Source: Sulfurimonas sp. HSL-1716
Lineage (GTDB): Bacteria; Campylobacterota; Campylobacteria; Campylobacterales; Sulfurimonadaceae
Assembly (NCBI RefSeq): GCF_039645975.1
Contig: NZ_CP147918.1
Location: 496,001 to 560,000 of the forward strand
DNA length: 64,000 bases
Reading direction: 5' to 3'
Notes under the pieces: generated by a model
The model's input: only the letters and a program-made list of their open reading frames with translations
The model's database searches: none
What the model was told of the DNA's origin: nothing
In this document: one piece after another, positions 10,245 through 19,242 of the stretch
How positions within the stretch are numbered: the stretch's first letter is position 1
Layout of the letters: the number at the start of each line of letters is the position of its first letter
Translations under genes and position numbers: made by a program

Positions 10245-10676
10245 CTAACTTAATTTACCCGAAGCGTCGATAACGCTTTTAAAGATATTCGCATCTTTTC
10301 TGATCGATGCAATAAGAGCGTTATACATAGTCGAGTTTTTACTCATTTCCGTTGTCTCTACGTCTATATCAACGCTGTTCCCGTCGTTTCTGGCCATATG
10401 ACCGTCTCTGTAAAAAAGAGTGGCTTTTGAATTGTCGACTTCAGGCTGTGCGTCCAGATGCGCCCCGTCTGTTTTTGCCATAGCCAGAGTTCCTGATCTG
10501 TCGGCAAATATCTCTTTTTTCTTTTGTATAAGAGCGTCTTCAAATCTTATGTCGCGGGGTTTGTAAAACGGAGTATCTGCATTAGCGATGTTAGAAGCTA
10601 TCATATCTTGACGCATAGAGCGGTAATCCAACGCCTTTTCCATTAAAGAATATGCTCGCGATATTTCAATACTCAT
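10245..10676 (-). CDS. flgB: Flagellar basal-body rod protein FlgB
   Basis: This proximal-rod protein is 143 residues from the ATG at 10676, which follows AAAGGG; a longer open frame to 10712 would begin inside the promoter and is rejected. The motif ALDYRSMRQDMIASNIANAD is the N-terminal rod signature and the C-terminal TEMSKNSTMYNALIASI matches FlgB. First gene of the flgBC-fliE-pbp operon, with a sigma-54 type promoter 35-51 bases upstream. Confidence 0.95.
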   Translation of the reverse strand: MSIEISRAYSLMEKALDYRSMRQDMIASNIANADTPFYKPRDIRFEDALIQKKKEIFADRSGTLAMAKTDGAHLDAQPEVDNSKATLFYRDGHMARNDGNSVDIDVETTEMSKNSTMYNALIASIRKDANIFKSVIDASGKLS

Positions 10677-10710
10677 TTTAAACCCTTTGTTTTTTCTAGT
10701 CAATGTTAAC

Positions 10711-10727
10711 AAGCAATAATTATTCCA
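10711..10727 (-). promoter_or_regulatory. Sigma-54 promoter of the flgB operon
   Basis: On the minus strand the sequence reads TGGAATAATTATTGCTT, with the GG and GC doublets separated by exactly 10 bases as RpoN promoters require. The -12 element is about 37 bases before the flgB ATG. In Campylobacter and Helicobacter the rod and hook genes are RpoN/FlgR dependent, which fits. Confidence 0.75.
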
Positions 10728-10761
10728 TATATTGAGTATTTAAGAGTGAAGTATTAAAAAA

Positions 10762-10767
10762 TATAAT
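10762..10767 (+). promoter_or_regulatory. Possible -10 box for the first pilin gene
   Basis: TATAAT lies 87 bases before the pilin ATG at 10854. The implied leader contains an inverted repeat (TAATAAC with GTTATTA about 12 bases later). The flagellar and pilus transcripts diverge from this AT-rich gap. Confidence 0.4.
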
Positions 10768-10853
10768 TTAAGCAGGGATTAATAATAACTGATGAATAAT
10801 TGTTATTAAGGTTACTGGTGTAATCCTAATTTTTTATTTAAAAGGAGTTCTTT

Positions 10854-11330
10854 ATGAAAAGAGCTGGTTTTACTATGATCGAATTGATCTTCGTTATCGT
10901 TATTTTAGGTATTTTAGCGGCTGTCGCTATTCCAAAACTTGCAGCAACTCGTACTGATGCGCAAGTTTCAAAAATGGCTGCAAATGTTGCTACTCTTGTA
11001 ACCGATCTTGGTTCTTACTGGACATCAAAAGGTACGTGGGGAACAAATTGGGGTGATATGACAAATGTACCGTTGACTAATACGGGAGGTACAACTTCTT
11101 ATATCACTACAACAACTCCTTACACAACTCAAGCTTTTCTAACAAATGGTACAACAGCGTCTTGTTATAGTTTTGATTTGAATACTACAAACGGAGTAGT
11201 GACGGTGACTGAGCTTGGAAGTACCGATGCAGTGTGTGCCGGCTCATATACGGCAACGGAAACATCCAATTTATCTGCTTCAGGAACTTCGAAAACACAT
11301 TCATTCGGTAGTACAGGCGTAGTATATTAA
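10854..11330 (+). CDS. Type IV pilin/pseudopilin-like prepilin, first of three
   Basis: The 158-residue prepilin has a short basic leader (MKRAG), then FTMIELIFVIVILGILAAVA. The prepilin-peptidase site is G5/F6, and Glu is at mature position 5. The C-terminal domain is rich in Thr, Gly and Ser and has two cysteines (SCYSF and DAVCAG) that may form the pilin disulfide loop. AAAGGAG precedes the ATG. Which system it serves (type IV pilus, type II secretion or competence) cannot be told; no assembly ATPase or secretin is nearby, but comEC is 6 kb downstream. Confidence 0.88.
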   Translation: MKRAGFTMIELIFVIVILGILAAVAIPKLAATRTDAQVSKMAANVATLVTDLGSYWTSKGTWGTNWGDMTNVPLTNTGGTTSYITTTTPYTTQAFLTNGTTASCYSFDLNTTNGVVTVTELGSTDAVCAGSYTATETSNLSASGTSKTHSFGSTGVVY

Positions 11331-11335
11331 TATTC

Positions 11336-11367
11336 TTGAGAGGCCGGTTTTTCAGCCTGCTTCTCAA
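11336..11367 (+). terminator. Hairpin between pilin genes 1 and 2
   Basis: TTGAGA (11336-11341) plus GGC pairs with GCC and TCTCAA (11362-11367) across short internal loops, just after the first pilin stop. There is no T-run. It could stabilise the 3' end of the first pilin mRNA or attenuate downstream transcription. Confidence 0.4.
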
Positions 11368-11434
11368 TTAAAACATTATTGCAAAGAATAAAAATATGAG
11401 ATTTTAAACTTAGTGAGTGAGAGGAGTTTAGAAT

Positions 11435-11902
11435 TTGATATTTTCAACCAAACACTCAGCTTTTACAATGATAGAGTTGATCTTTGTTATTGTCATTATA
11501 GGTATCTTGGCAGCTGTTGCGATACCGAGGTTCACTGCTACTCGCGATGATGCAAAAGTTTCACAAATAATGATGAATATAAGTATTGCAACTACCGACA
11601 TAACATTGTATGCCGTAGCAAAAGGTAATGTGTCTAATGACCTTTCTGTAATGTCGGATGCCGTGAAAAGCATGGTAGATAGAGGTGAAGCGACTTTAGA
11701 TACGGCAAATAAAAAAGCAACATTTAAAGTCGGCGGTGTTGATTGTGTAAGTCTGGGAATAATGAGCAGCGCTACTAACGAAGATTTAAATGTCAGTTTG
11801 ATAGCGGCAGGCTCTTCTAATGCATTATGTAAACATTTACAAGATAGTTTGAATGTATCCATGTACGCTATACCCTTACGCGGAACATCTGTAGTTCAAT
11901 AA
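11435..11902 (+). CDS. Type IV pilin/pseudopilin-like prepilin, second of three
   Basis: The 155-residue prepilin starts at a TTG (11435) with GAGGAG 8 bases upstream; no ATG or GTG precedes the prepilin motif. The site reads HSA/FTMIELIFVIVIIGILAA, so the residue before the cleavage point is Ala instead of the usual Gly; Glu5 is kept. Two cysteines (GVDCVSLG and SNALCKH) are in the C-terminal half. It lies in a row with two similar genes, consistent with a minor-pilin set. Confidence 0.85.
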   Translation: MIFSTKHSAFTMIELIFVIVIIGILAAVAIPRFTATRDDAKVSQIMMNISIATTDITLYAVAKGNVSNDLSVMSDAVKSMVDRGEATLDTANKKATFKVGGVDCVSLGIMSSATNEDLNVSLIAAGSSNALCKHLQDSLNVSMYAIPLRGTSVVQ

Positions 11903-11918
11903 AATAAAGAGAGAAAAT

Positions 11919-12377
11919 ATGAATAAAAAAAGATCAGCGTTTACTATGATAGAGATGGTTTTTGTCATAGTGGTTCTTGCCATACTCGCAGGCATCGCCA
12001 TACCAAAATTCACCGCCACGAGAACCGATGCCATTATAGCAAAAGGGCGTTCGGACGTCGCTTCGATACGTACGGCGATATCTACCGAGAGGCAGAAGCG
12101 CTTTATGAAGGGAGACAGTTCCTATATAAGCGTACTTGACCATCAAGCGGCGGCGCCGGGAGAAGGAGTCGTTCTCTTTGACAACAACGGCACTGCGGGA
12201 AGCACTCTTTTGACATACGGCATAACGACAAAAAATGCCGATGGCGGATGGATGAAAACGGCGGCGAACACATATACTTTTCAAGTTGCGGGTACTACAA
12301 ATACATTTACATACAACAGCGCCAGCGGCACTTTTAGCTGTACTGCCGGCACATACTGCGACAACCTAACGAAATAA
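11919..12377 (+). CDS. Type IV pilin/pseudopilin-like prepilin, third of three
   Basis: The 152-residue prepilin has leader MNKKRSA and then FTMIEMVFVIVVLAILAGIA; Ala again precedes the cleavage point and Glu5 is present. The next helix reads KFTATRTDAIIAKGRSDV, as in GspG/minor pilins of this phylum. Two cysteines near the end (TFSCTAGTYCDNL) probably form a small disulfide loop. It starts 16 bases after the second pilin and is followed after 27 bases by priA. Confidence 0.86.
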   Translation: MNKKRSAFTMIEMVFVIVVLAILAGIAIPKFTATRTDAIIAKGRSDVASIRTAISTERQKRFMKGDSSYISVLDHQAAAPGEGVVLFDNNGTAGSTLLTYGITTKNADGGWMKTAANTYTFQVAGTTNTFTYNSASGTFSCTAGTYCDNLTK

Positions 12378-12404
12378 ATAGTTAGGTTAAAGTATAATTC
12401 TTTT

Positions 12405-14246
12405 ATGAATTACTACTTACTTTCTATCTTAGGCTCTCCTTTGCAGCCGCTTACGTATCAAAGCAAAGAAGATATAGCCGCCGACACGCTCGTAGAGGTT
12501 TTGTTAAACGGCAGACAAAAAAATGCCGTGATCATCTCTCAAACAAAGAAGCCTTCATTTAATACGCTTGATATATCCGGCATAAGCGATTTTTATTTTT
12601 CAAAAGAGCAGATGGAATTGGCGGTATTTATGTCCAATTATTATCTCTGTTCTCTTGGAGAAGCATTCTCTTTATTTGTTTCCTTTGATAGAAAACTTTC
12701 CTGTATGAGTGTTGAAAGTGATTTCGATGACGAGATAAAACTTTCTGCAAAACAAAACGAAGCACTTGCATTTATAAAAACAAAAGATGTCTCGCTTCTT
12801 TTTGGTGATACGGGAAGCGGTAAGACGGAGATATATATGAAGCTTTTTAGCGATGCCGTCCGCGAGGGCAGGCGCGCGATATTTTTGATGCCAGAGATCT
12901 CGCTTACGCCGCAGATGGAACACCGGCTTGAAGAGCATTTCGGGCAGCGCGTGGTGATGTGGCACTCGAAGATCACAAAAACAGCAAAAGAAAAGATATT
13001 AAAGCGTATCCGCAGCGGAGAGGTCGATATAGTCGCGGGAGCGAGGTCGGCACTTTTTACTCCCATGAAAGATGTGGGCGTCATAGTGGTAGACGAGGAA
13101 CATGACGACAGTTATAAATCATCCAGCAAACCGCGCTACAATGCGCGCGACATGGCGATATATATGGGACAAAACATCGGAGCCAAAGTGATTTTGGGAA
13201 GCGCTACGCCGTCTCTTGGCAGTTATGCGAAATTTCCCTCTTTCAGGCTGAAGGGCGGGCATTTTAAAGCAGATCGGGAGTATGTTTATGAGAGTTCGAT
13301 AGAAGCTATAACTCCGCGTATAGAAGATGAGATACGAAAAGTCAAACAAAAAAATGAACAAAGCATCGTCTTTATCCCGACAAGGGCAAACTTCAAATAT
13401 CTTATCTGTACGGATTGCGGACATAAATATCAGTGTCCGTACTGCAGTGTCGGAATGAGCGTACATCAAAAAAGCAAGACCTTAAAATGCCACTATTGCA
13501 GTTTTGCGACGCAGATCCCTCAGGTCTGTCCCGAGTGTAAAGAACACTCCTTAAAAAGTGCCAGACTCGGAACGGCAGAGGCTCTCAAGCATCTTCAAGA
13601 TAATCTAGAGAACGTGCATATAGAACAGTTTGACAGAGATGTGATCACTACGCAAAACAAGCTCATAAAGACACTTAAAAGGTTCAATGACAAAGAGATA
13701 GACGTATTGGTCGGGACACAGATGTTAAGCAAGGGACATGACTATCATGACGTGACGCTGGCCGTTGTTCTGGGACTTGACAATATGCTTAACATGAGCG
13801 ATTACAGAGCAAGGGAAAAAGCTCTTTCCTCACTTGTTCAGATAGCGGGACGAAGCGGGCGAAAAAAAGAAGCAAAGGTCATAGTGCAGACTTTCAACCG
13901 AGAGTTCTTTGAAGCTTACATAGATGATTATGAAAGGTTTTTAAAAGACGAGCTGGAGTTCAGACGCGGGGTATATCCGCCTTTTAAAAAACTCTGCCGC
14001 GTACTTTTTGCACATAAAAACGGAATGAAAGCCCAAAGCGAGATGTTGGACATGGCGGAAAGGTTAAAATCTTTTAGTGAAGTGGAGATCGTCGGCTTTG
14101 GCCCGTCAGCCATCGAGAAGATAGCGGGAAAATATCGATTTATGATACTTCTGCGCGCTCAAAAAAGTACCGAGATCATCAAAGCCGTCTTAGGATGTAA
14201 AAACGAGCTGGCGCAAATCGACATGGATCCCATCGAGTTCGCATAA
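12405..14246 (+). CDS. priA: Primosomal replication restart helicase PriA
   Basis: The 613-residue superfamily 2 helicase reloads DnaB at stalled forks. Walker A GDTGSGKT is at residues 134-141, and the DEEH box (VVDEEHDD), SSSKPRYNARDMAIYMG and the helicase C-terminal QIAGRSGRKKEAKV are all present. The zinc-binding insert has eight cysteines (CTDCGHKYQCPYC ... CHYC ... CPEC). It is shorter than E. coli PriA (~730 residues) mainly in the N-terminal DNA-binding part, as seen in the phylum. It is upstream of ispG and dnaB. Confidence 0.97.
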   Translation: MNYYLLSILGSPLQPLTYQSKEDIAADTLVEVLLNGRQKNAVIISQTKKPSFNTLDISGISDFYFSKEQMELAVFMSNYYLCSLGEAFSLFVSFDRKLSCMSVESDFDDEIKLSAKQNEALAFIKTKDVSLLFGDTGSGKTEIYMKLFSDAVREGRRAIFLMPEISLTPQMEHRLEEHFGQRVVMWHSKITKTAKEKILKRIRSGEVDIVAGARSALFTPMKDVGVIVVDEEHDDSYKSSSKPRYNARDMAIYMGQNIGAKVILGSATPSLGSYAKFPSFRLKGGHFKADREYVYESSIEAITPRIEDEIRKVKQKNEQSIVFIPTRANFKYLICTDCGHKYQCPYCSVGMSVHQKSKTLKCHYCSFATQIPQVCPECKEHSLKSARLGTAEALKHLQDNLENVHIEQFDRDVITTQNKLIKTLKRFNDKEIDVLVGTQMLSKGHDYHDVTLAVVLGLDNMLNMSDYRAREKALSSLVQIAGRSGRKKEAKVIVQTFNREFFEAYIDDYERFLKDELEFRRGVYPPFKKLCRVLFAHKNGMKAQSEMLDMAERLKSFSEVEIVGFGPSAIEKIAGKYRFMILLRAQKSTEIIKAVLGCKNELAQIDMDPIEFA

Positions 14247-14294
14247 AGTTGGTTTCAAAGCAGTTTTTTAGACCAAAAGAGATATTATATCTTT

Positions 14295-15353
14295 ATGATA
14301 AAAAGATACGAGACTAAAAAAATCTATGTCGGAGATGTTGCGGTAGGCGGGGATGCGCCCATAAGTGTACAGTCTATGACATATTCCAACACAAGAGATG
14401 TCGAAGCGACCGTGGAGCAGATAAACAGACTGCATTTTGCAGGATGTGATATCGTCCGTGTGGCAGTGCCTGATATGCAAGATGCCCTGGCGCTAAAAGC
14501 GATAAAAGAGCGCATCTCTTTGCCGCTTGTCGCAGATATCCATTTTAACCATAAATTGGCTTTAGTGGCGGCGGAAGTCGTGGACTGTATCCGTATCAAT
14601 CCCGGGAATATAGGCTCAAAAGACAAAGTACGCGAAGTCGTAAAAGCATGCCGGGAGAGAAAACTTCCTATCCGCATAGGCGTAAATGCAGGGAGTCTTG
14701 AAAAAGAGTTTGACAACAAGTACGGTCCTACAGCTGAAGCGATGGTGGCCTCAGCCGAGTACAACATCAAATTTTTGGAAGATATGGGATTCGATGATAT
14801 AAAGATCTCGCTCAAAGCCAGCGACGTACAAAGAACGGTCGAAGCGTATAGGATGCTTCGTCCGAAAAACAACTATCCGTTTCATCTGGGTGTCACAGAA
14901 GCCGGGACCATATTTCACGCGACCATTAAAAGCGCCATAGGATTGGGGACACTTTTGCTCGAGGGTATCGGCGACACGATGCGCGTCTCCATAACCGGAG
15001 AGCTGGAAGAGGAGATAAAGGTCGGCCGTGCCATCCTTAAAGACAGCGGTGCGGCACCTGAGGGGCTCAATATCATCTCCTGCCCTACGTGCGGGCGTAT
15101 CGAAGCCGATCTGGTAAGTGCGGTAAGCGAAATAGAAAAAAGAACGGCACACATAAAAACACCTCTGAACGTATCGGTTATGGGCTGTGTGGTCAATGCC
15201 ATAGGCGAAGCACAGCATGCTGATGTTGCTATCGCTTACGGAAAAGGAAAAGGGCTTGTGATGGTAAAAGGCGAAGTCGTGGCAAACCTGAATGAAGACA
15301 AATTGGTAGAACGTTTTATAAATGAAATTGAAAAGATGGCAAGCAATGACTGA
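14295..15353 (+). CDS. ispG: 4-hydroxy-3-methylbut-2-en-1-yl diphosphate synthase
   Basis: This [4Fe-4S] enzyme of the MEP isoprenoid pathway converts MEcPP to HMBPP. The 352-residue protein has the TIM-barrel start ([20 protein letters not shown]), the [12 protein letters not shown] loop and the cluster ligands in ISCPTCGR and [14 protein letters not shown]. It overlaps dnaB by 8 bases when dnaB starts at 15346, so the two are probably translated in a coupled way. Confidence 0.97.
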   Translation: MIKRYETKKIYVGDVAVGGDAPISVQSMTYSNTRDVEATVEQINRLHFAGCDIVRVAVPDMQDALALKAIKERISLPLVADIHFNHKLALVAAEVVDCIRINPGNIGSKDKVREVVKACRERKLPIRIGVNAGSLEKEFDNKYGPTAEAMVASAEYNIKFLEDMGFDDIKISLKASDVQRTVEAYRMLRPKNNYPFHLGVTEAGTIFHATIKSAIGLGTLLLEGIGDTMRVSITGELEEEIKVGRAILKDSGAAPEGLNIISCPTCGRIEADLVSAVSEIEKRTAHIKTPLNVSVMGCVVNAIGEAQHADVAIAYGKGKGLVMVKGEVVANLNEDKLVERFINEIEKMASND

Positions 15354-16791
15354 GAACAACCTTTATAACCTGACATTTGAAAAATCTATTTTAAGTTCGA
15401 TCATCTTCGAACCCAAGCAGTTCGACGAGCTTGAATCCCTACTCAAGCATGACGATTTTTATCTGCCTGCACATCAGGATATCTATAAAGCGATGGTCTC
15501 GCTTACGCGCAGGGATGAGCCCATAGATGAAGAGTTTATAAAAAAAGAGCTTTCCAAAGAGAAAAAATTTGATGAGAGCATCATGCTCGATATTCTTTCG
15601 GCGAATCCGATCGCCAATATCAAAGCGTATGTGAACGAGATAAAAGACAAATCTTTAAAACGCCATCTTTTGACGCTTACCACGGAGATAAAACGTGTAA
15701 CGCTTGAAGAGGAACTGCCAAGCGATGACGTGGTGAATCTGGTAGAGAAAAAACTTTACGAGATAACACAGGATTCTCAAACGAGCGATTTTAAAGATTC
15801 TCCGACCGTGACGTATGATACGATGGAGTACATCAAAGAGATGAAAGCCCGCGGTAACTCTACTCTTGTGGGAGTGGATACCGGGTTTAATGAACTCAAT
15901 AAAATGACGACGGGATTTGGCAAGGGCGATTTGGTCATTATTGCGGCGCGTCCTGCAATGGGTAAAACTTCTTTTGTCCTTAACACCGTAAACAAGCTGA
16001 TACATGACGGAAAAGGGGTGGCCTTTTTCTCGCTTGAAATGCCTGCCGAACAGCTGATGCTGAGACTCCTGAGCATCCAGACATCCATATTTTTACAAAA
16101 GCTTCGCGTGGGTGATTTGAACGACGATGAATGGAGCAAGCTCAGCGATGCGATAGACAAGATGAACAGAGCAAAACTTTTTGTGGACGATCAGGGTTCT
16201 GTGAACATCAATCAGCTTCGTTCAAAACTGAGAAAGCTCAAAAATCAGCATCCGGAAATCGAGGTCGCCGTTATCGATTACCTTCAGATCATGAGCGGTA
16301 CGGGAGGCAAGGATCGCCACTTGGAGGTCAGCGAGATATCCCGCGGTCTGAAAATGCTTGCCCGTGAACTCGGTATACCGATCATAGCGCTTTCTCAGCT
16401 CAACCGCGGACTTGAATCACGTAACGACAAACGTCCGATGCTCAGCGATATCCGCGAATCCGGCTCGATCGAGCAGGATGCAGATATCATCCTTTTTGTC
16501 TATCGTGACGACGTCTATCTCTATAAAGAGGAAAAAGAGCGTGAAAAAGCGGCTAAAGCCGAGGGAAAAGAGTTTCAGGCGACATATCAGGAAAAAGAGG
16601 TGGAGGAAGCTGAGATCATTATCGGTAAGCAGCGTAACGGGCCTACCGGACATGTAAAGCTGATGTTTCAGAAAAAACTTACACGCTTTGTGGATTATAC
16701 AAAAGGGATCGAAACCGTGTATGAGAACGTAGATACAAGATCGGCCGAGATCAGCGTCAGCAGCGATTCTGTCTCAATGCCCACGCTTTAG
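15346..16791 (+). CDS. dnaB: Replicative DNA helicase DnaB
   Basis: The 481-residue hexameric helicase unwinds DNA ahead of the replisome. The N-terminal domain (residues 1-110) and linker are followed by the RecA-like core with Walker [10 protein letters not shown], Walker [11 protein letters not shown] and the conserved [17 protein letters not shown] motif. The ATG at 15346 gives the usual start (MTENNLYN); an in-frame ATG at 15322 would add eight residues. No intein is present. The gene overlaps ispG. Confidence 0.97.
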   Translation: MTENNLYNLTFEKSILSSIIFEPKQFDELESLLKHDDFYLPAHQDIYKAMVSLTRRDEPIDEEFIKKELSKEKKFDESIMLDILSANPIANIKAYVNEIKDKSLKRHLLTLTTEIKRVTLEEELPSDDVVNLVEKKLYEITQDSQTSDFKDSPTVTYDTMEYIKEMKARGNSTLVGVDTGFNELNKMTTGFGKGDLVIIAARPAMGKTSFVLNTVNKLIHDGKGVAFFSLEMPAEQLMLRLLSIQTSIFLQKLRVGDLNDDEWSKLSDAIDKMNRAKLFVDDQGSVNINQLRSKLRKLKNQHPEIEVAVIDYLQIMSGTGGKDRHLEVSEISRGLKMLARELGIPIIALSQLNRGLESRNDKRPMLSDIRESGSIEQDADIILFVYRDDVYLYKEEKEREKAAKAEGKEFQATYQEKEVEEAEIIIGKQRNGPTGHVKLMFQKKLTRFVDYTKGIETVYENVDTRSAEISVSSDSVSMPTL

Positions 16792-16794
16792 GTT

Positions 16795-18051
16795 ATGATA
16801 GAGCGTCCCGATCTTTTCAGCGGACGCGGCTATCTTTATGTCCTTCTTCTCTTTCTTACGCTGTTTTTACTTTCGCTCTCAATCGAATATTTTTCATACA
16901 AAAAACTTTCTTCGCAAAAAAATGCGACTCTTACCTGCAAGGTTGTAAACCAATATGAAAAAAGCAGAGGTTCTCATAGTTACTATATCTTGAAACTCGA
17001 CTGCGGCGATACGTTGGTATATACCTCGCAAAGACTTTCTTTGGGCGATATGACCGGACAGAAAATAACTGCGGAGTTTTCTCTTAACAAACTTGATTTT
17101 TTAGGATATCTCAAAGGCTTTTATGCAAAAAGCAAGATTTTATACGGTGAGGACGAGGACGATTTTAAGACAAGGTTAAACACTTTGATCTCTGCACAGC
17201 ATTCAAATAAAGATGCCGCCGAGATATATAAGGCGCTCTACACCGCTTCGCCGCTGAAAAAAGAACTCCGTCAAAAACTCTCATCACTTGGGATAAGCCA
17301 TCTCATGGCGATCAGCGGATTTCATCTGGGCGTTTTGAGTACTGTTTTGTTTTTTTTCTTCGGGCTTTTTTATAAACCGCTGCAAAACAGATATTTTCCC
17401 TACAGATCGGCAGGCCGGGACCTGTTTGCCGCAGTTGCTTTCTTTTTGTTTTTTTATGTCTGGTTCTTGGATTTTACGCCTTCGTTGCTTAGAAGTTTCA
17501 CGATGCTTGCAGTCGGGTATTTTTTATATGACAGAGGATTAAAAGTGCTCTCGATGCAGACACTTTTTGTGAGTGTTTTGCTGCTTGTCGCCTTGATGCC
17601 GAAGCTGCTTCTTTCCATAGGATTTTGGCTTTCTGTGAGTGGCGTGTTTTATATATTTTTGTTTTTGATCCATCTGGGAGGAATGAAAAAGCTCTCTATT
17701 TTTTTACTGCTTCCCGTTTTCGTTTATTTGTCCATGCTGCCGTTTTCTCTTTATATCTTCGGGATATTTTCCCTGCTGCATCCGCTTTCGATCATCTGGA
17801 CGACACTGTTCACACTTTTTTATCCGCTTAGCATCTTGATGCATATGGCGGGCTTTGGAGGGATCTTTGACGGATGGCTTTTGAAACTGCTCTCACTTGG
17901 AGAAAGTTTTCAAACCCTGCATGTGAGTGCCACACTCTTTTACATACATATAGGTTTGTCATTTTTGGCTGTCAGATACAGGCTTTTTTTCTACGCTTTG
18001 GCTGTTTTCAGTTTTCTTTTCCTGATATATGCGATGCAGAATGTAGCATAG
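16795..18051 (+). CDS. comEC: ComEC/Rec2-type DNA uptake channel protein
   Basis: The 418-residue polytopic membrane protein has the DUF4131-like N-terminal region and the ComEC core. The hallmark LMAISGFHLGVLS is near residue 172, followed by multiple hydrophobic helices. It probably carries single-stranded DNA across the inner membrane during natural transformation. The C-terminal metallo-beta-lactamase domain of Bacillus/Gammaproteobacterial ComEC is missing, as is usual in Campylobacterota. It starts 3 bases after dnaB and its last 93 bases overlap the convergent yihY-like gene. Confidence 0.9.
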   Translation: MIERPDLFSGRGYLYVLLLFLTLFLLSLSIEYFSYKKLSSQKNATLTCKVVNQYEKSRGSHSYYILKLDCGDTLVYTSQRLSLGDMTGQKITAEFSLNKLDFLGYLKGFYAKSKILYGEDEDDFKTRLNTLISAQHSNKDAAEIYKALYTASPLKKELRQKLSSLGISHLMAISGFHLGVLSTVLFFFFGLFYKPLQNRYFPYRSAGRDLFAAVAFFLFFYVWFLDFTPSLLRSFTMLAVGYFLYDRGLKVLSMQTLFVSVLLLVALMPKLLLSIGFWLSVSGVFYIFLFLIHLGGMKKLSIFLLLPVFVYLSMLPFSLYIFGIFSLLHPLSIIWTTLFTLFYPLSILMHMAGFGGIFDGWLLKLLSLGESFQTLHVSATLFYIHIGLSFLAVRYRLFFYALAVFSFLFLIYAMQNVA

Positions 18052-18822
18052 TTTCATCCCATAGATGAAGATGATCCATGAGATGTATATCCAAAAAAAC
18101 AGGAATATGACCATCGCAAAAGAACCGTACATCGTTGCATAAGTCTTGTTGTAGACGACGTAGTAGATGAACGAAGATTTGGCGATAGAGAAGATAGTCG
18201 ATGTGATAAACGAGGCTATGAGCGAAGCTTTGGGTTCTATTTTGATGTTTGCGGCTATTTGATAGATAAGGAAAAAAAGCGCCCAGATGATGAGATAGGG
18301 AAATATCTTGATGATGTTTATCCAACCCGACAAGATGCTTTCATCGACGATCATGGCAAGTTTTCCGGAGATATAAAACGAAACACCTAACGCAATTGGC
18401 GTCAATGTTATAAGTGTCCAATACGTCGTCACGGATTCCCATACCGTTCTTTTTTGCGCGTGAAATATGCGGTTTACGATATATTCGAAGTTTTGGAAAA
18501 AAAGCATGGAGGCGATGATGACGCTCGCAAATCCGATCACTCCCATCTTTACCGAGTTTTTCAAAAATCCATCGATATAGCCCATGATAGCCTGTGAGTT
18601 CACGGGCATAAGATTTGAGAAGATAAAGTTCTTTATGGTCTCGTAATGTTCACTGAAGCTTGGAAGGGAGGTAATAAGAGTCATCACTATCATCAAAAGG
18701 GGGATGATGGTAAAGATGGTGTAAAAGCTCAGGCTTGCCGCAAAGAGCGTCAATTCTTTATCGATAAATCCGAGAATTACCGCTTTTCCTTCCAGCAATA
18801 GGTCTTTTGTCTTTTTATTCAT
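17959..18822 (-). CDS. YihY/UPF0761 family inner-membrane protein
   Basis: The 287-residue protein has the family features: an N-terminal basic segment, then LTLFAASLSFYTIFTIIPL, and about six hydrophobic segments. The family was once labelled ribonuclease BN in error; its function is unsettled. The ATG at 18822 overlaps the stop of the upstream arsR gene (ATGA), so the two are co-translated; an ATG at 18834 is the alternative. The 3' end overlaps comEC by 93 bases, unusually long for a convergent pair. Confidence 0.88.
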   Translation of the reverse strand: MNKKTKDLLLEGKAVILGFIDKELTLFAASLSFYTIFTIIPLLMIVMTLITSLPSFSEHYETIKNFIFSNLMPVNSQAIMGYIDGFLKNSVKMGVIGFASVIIASMLFFQNFEYIVNRIFHAQKRTVWESVTTYWTLITLTPIALGVSFYISGKLAMIVDESILSGWINIIKIFPYLIIWALFFLIYQIAANIKIEPKASLIASFITSTIFSIAKSSFIYYVVYNKTYATMYGSFAMVIFLFFWIYISWIIFIYGMKLCYILHRIYQEKKTENSQSVEKKPVSDSQK

Positions 18823-19148
18823 TTTATAGCGCATCCCTCAGCCTCCGACGAGCATTTTACGAACTTAGGCAGTTTTATATCCAGTGTCTTGATCTCTTTG
18901 AGAGCTTCCGTTCTAAATCTGTCCAAAGGGGATCTGACAGAGTAGTATGCCCAGGTTCCGCGTCTGTCGACCCGTAAAAACCCTGCGTCTTTAAGTATTT
19001 TTAGATGACGCGAGAGGCGGGACTGTATCATCTCAAACGACTCTTGCAGATCGCAGACGCACATCGCTCCGTTCTCGTCTATAAAGCGCAGAAGCTTTAC
19101 TCTCGTTTCATCGTTTAGTGCCGATACGGTAGTCAAAAAAATTTCCAT
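18819..19148 (-). CDS. arsR: ArsR-family metalloregulatory repressor
   Basis: The 109-residue winged-helix protein has the sensing motif CVCDL in the alpha-3 region (GAMCVCDLQESFEM), the recognition helix SRLSRHLKILKDAGFL and the wing DRRGTWAYY. The CxC motif is the As(III)/Sb(III) site in ArsR. Two further cysteines lie at the C-terminus (KCSSEAEGC). It is divergent from an arsB operon across an ATCAA-N6-TTGAT dyad and is translationally coupled to yihY. Confidence 0.92.
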   Translation of the reverse strand: MEIFLTTVSALNDETRVKLLRFIDENGAMCVCDLQESFEMIQSRLSRHLKILKDAGFLRVDRRGTWAYYSVRSPLDRFRTEALKEIKTLDIKLPKFVKCSSEAEGCAIK

Positions 19149-19174
19149 AGAAAATTATAGCACAGATTTTAAAT

Positions 19175-19190
19175 ATCAAGATATATTGAT
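19175..19190. promoter_or_regulatory. Likely ArsR operator
   Basis: ATCAA-GATATA-TTGAT is an AT-rich imperfect dyad midway between the divergent arsR and ars operon starts; a further TTGAT follows at 19194-19198. Its position 27 bases from arsR and 53 bases from the small cysteine protein gene suits repression of both. The assignment is inferred from position and symmetry. Confidence 0.55.
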
Positions 19191-19242
19191 TTATTGATGA
19201 AAAGATGGTATAGTTTTACATGACGAATATAAAGGACACACT

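Noticed and set aside
14751-15359. 202-codon minus-strand open frame across ispG
   Set aside because: Shadow of ispG with cysteine/tyrosine-rich random composition; ispG has full motif support.
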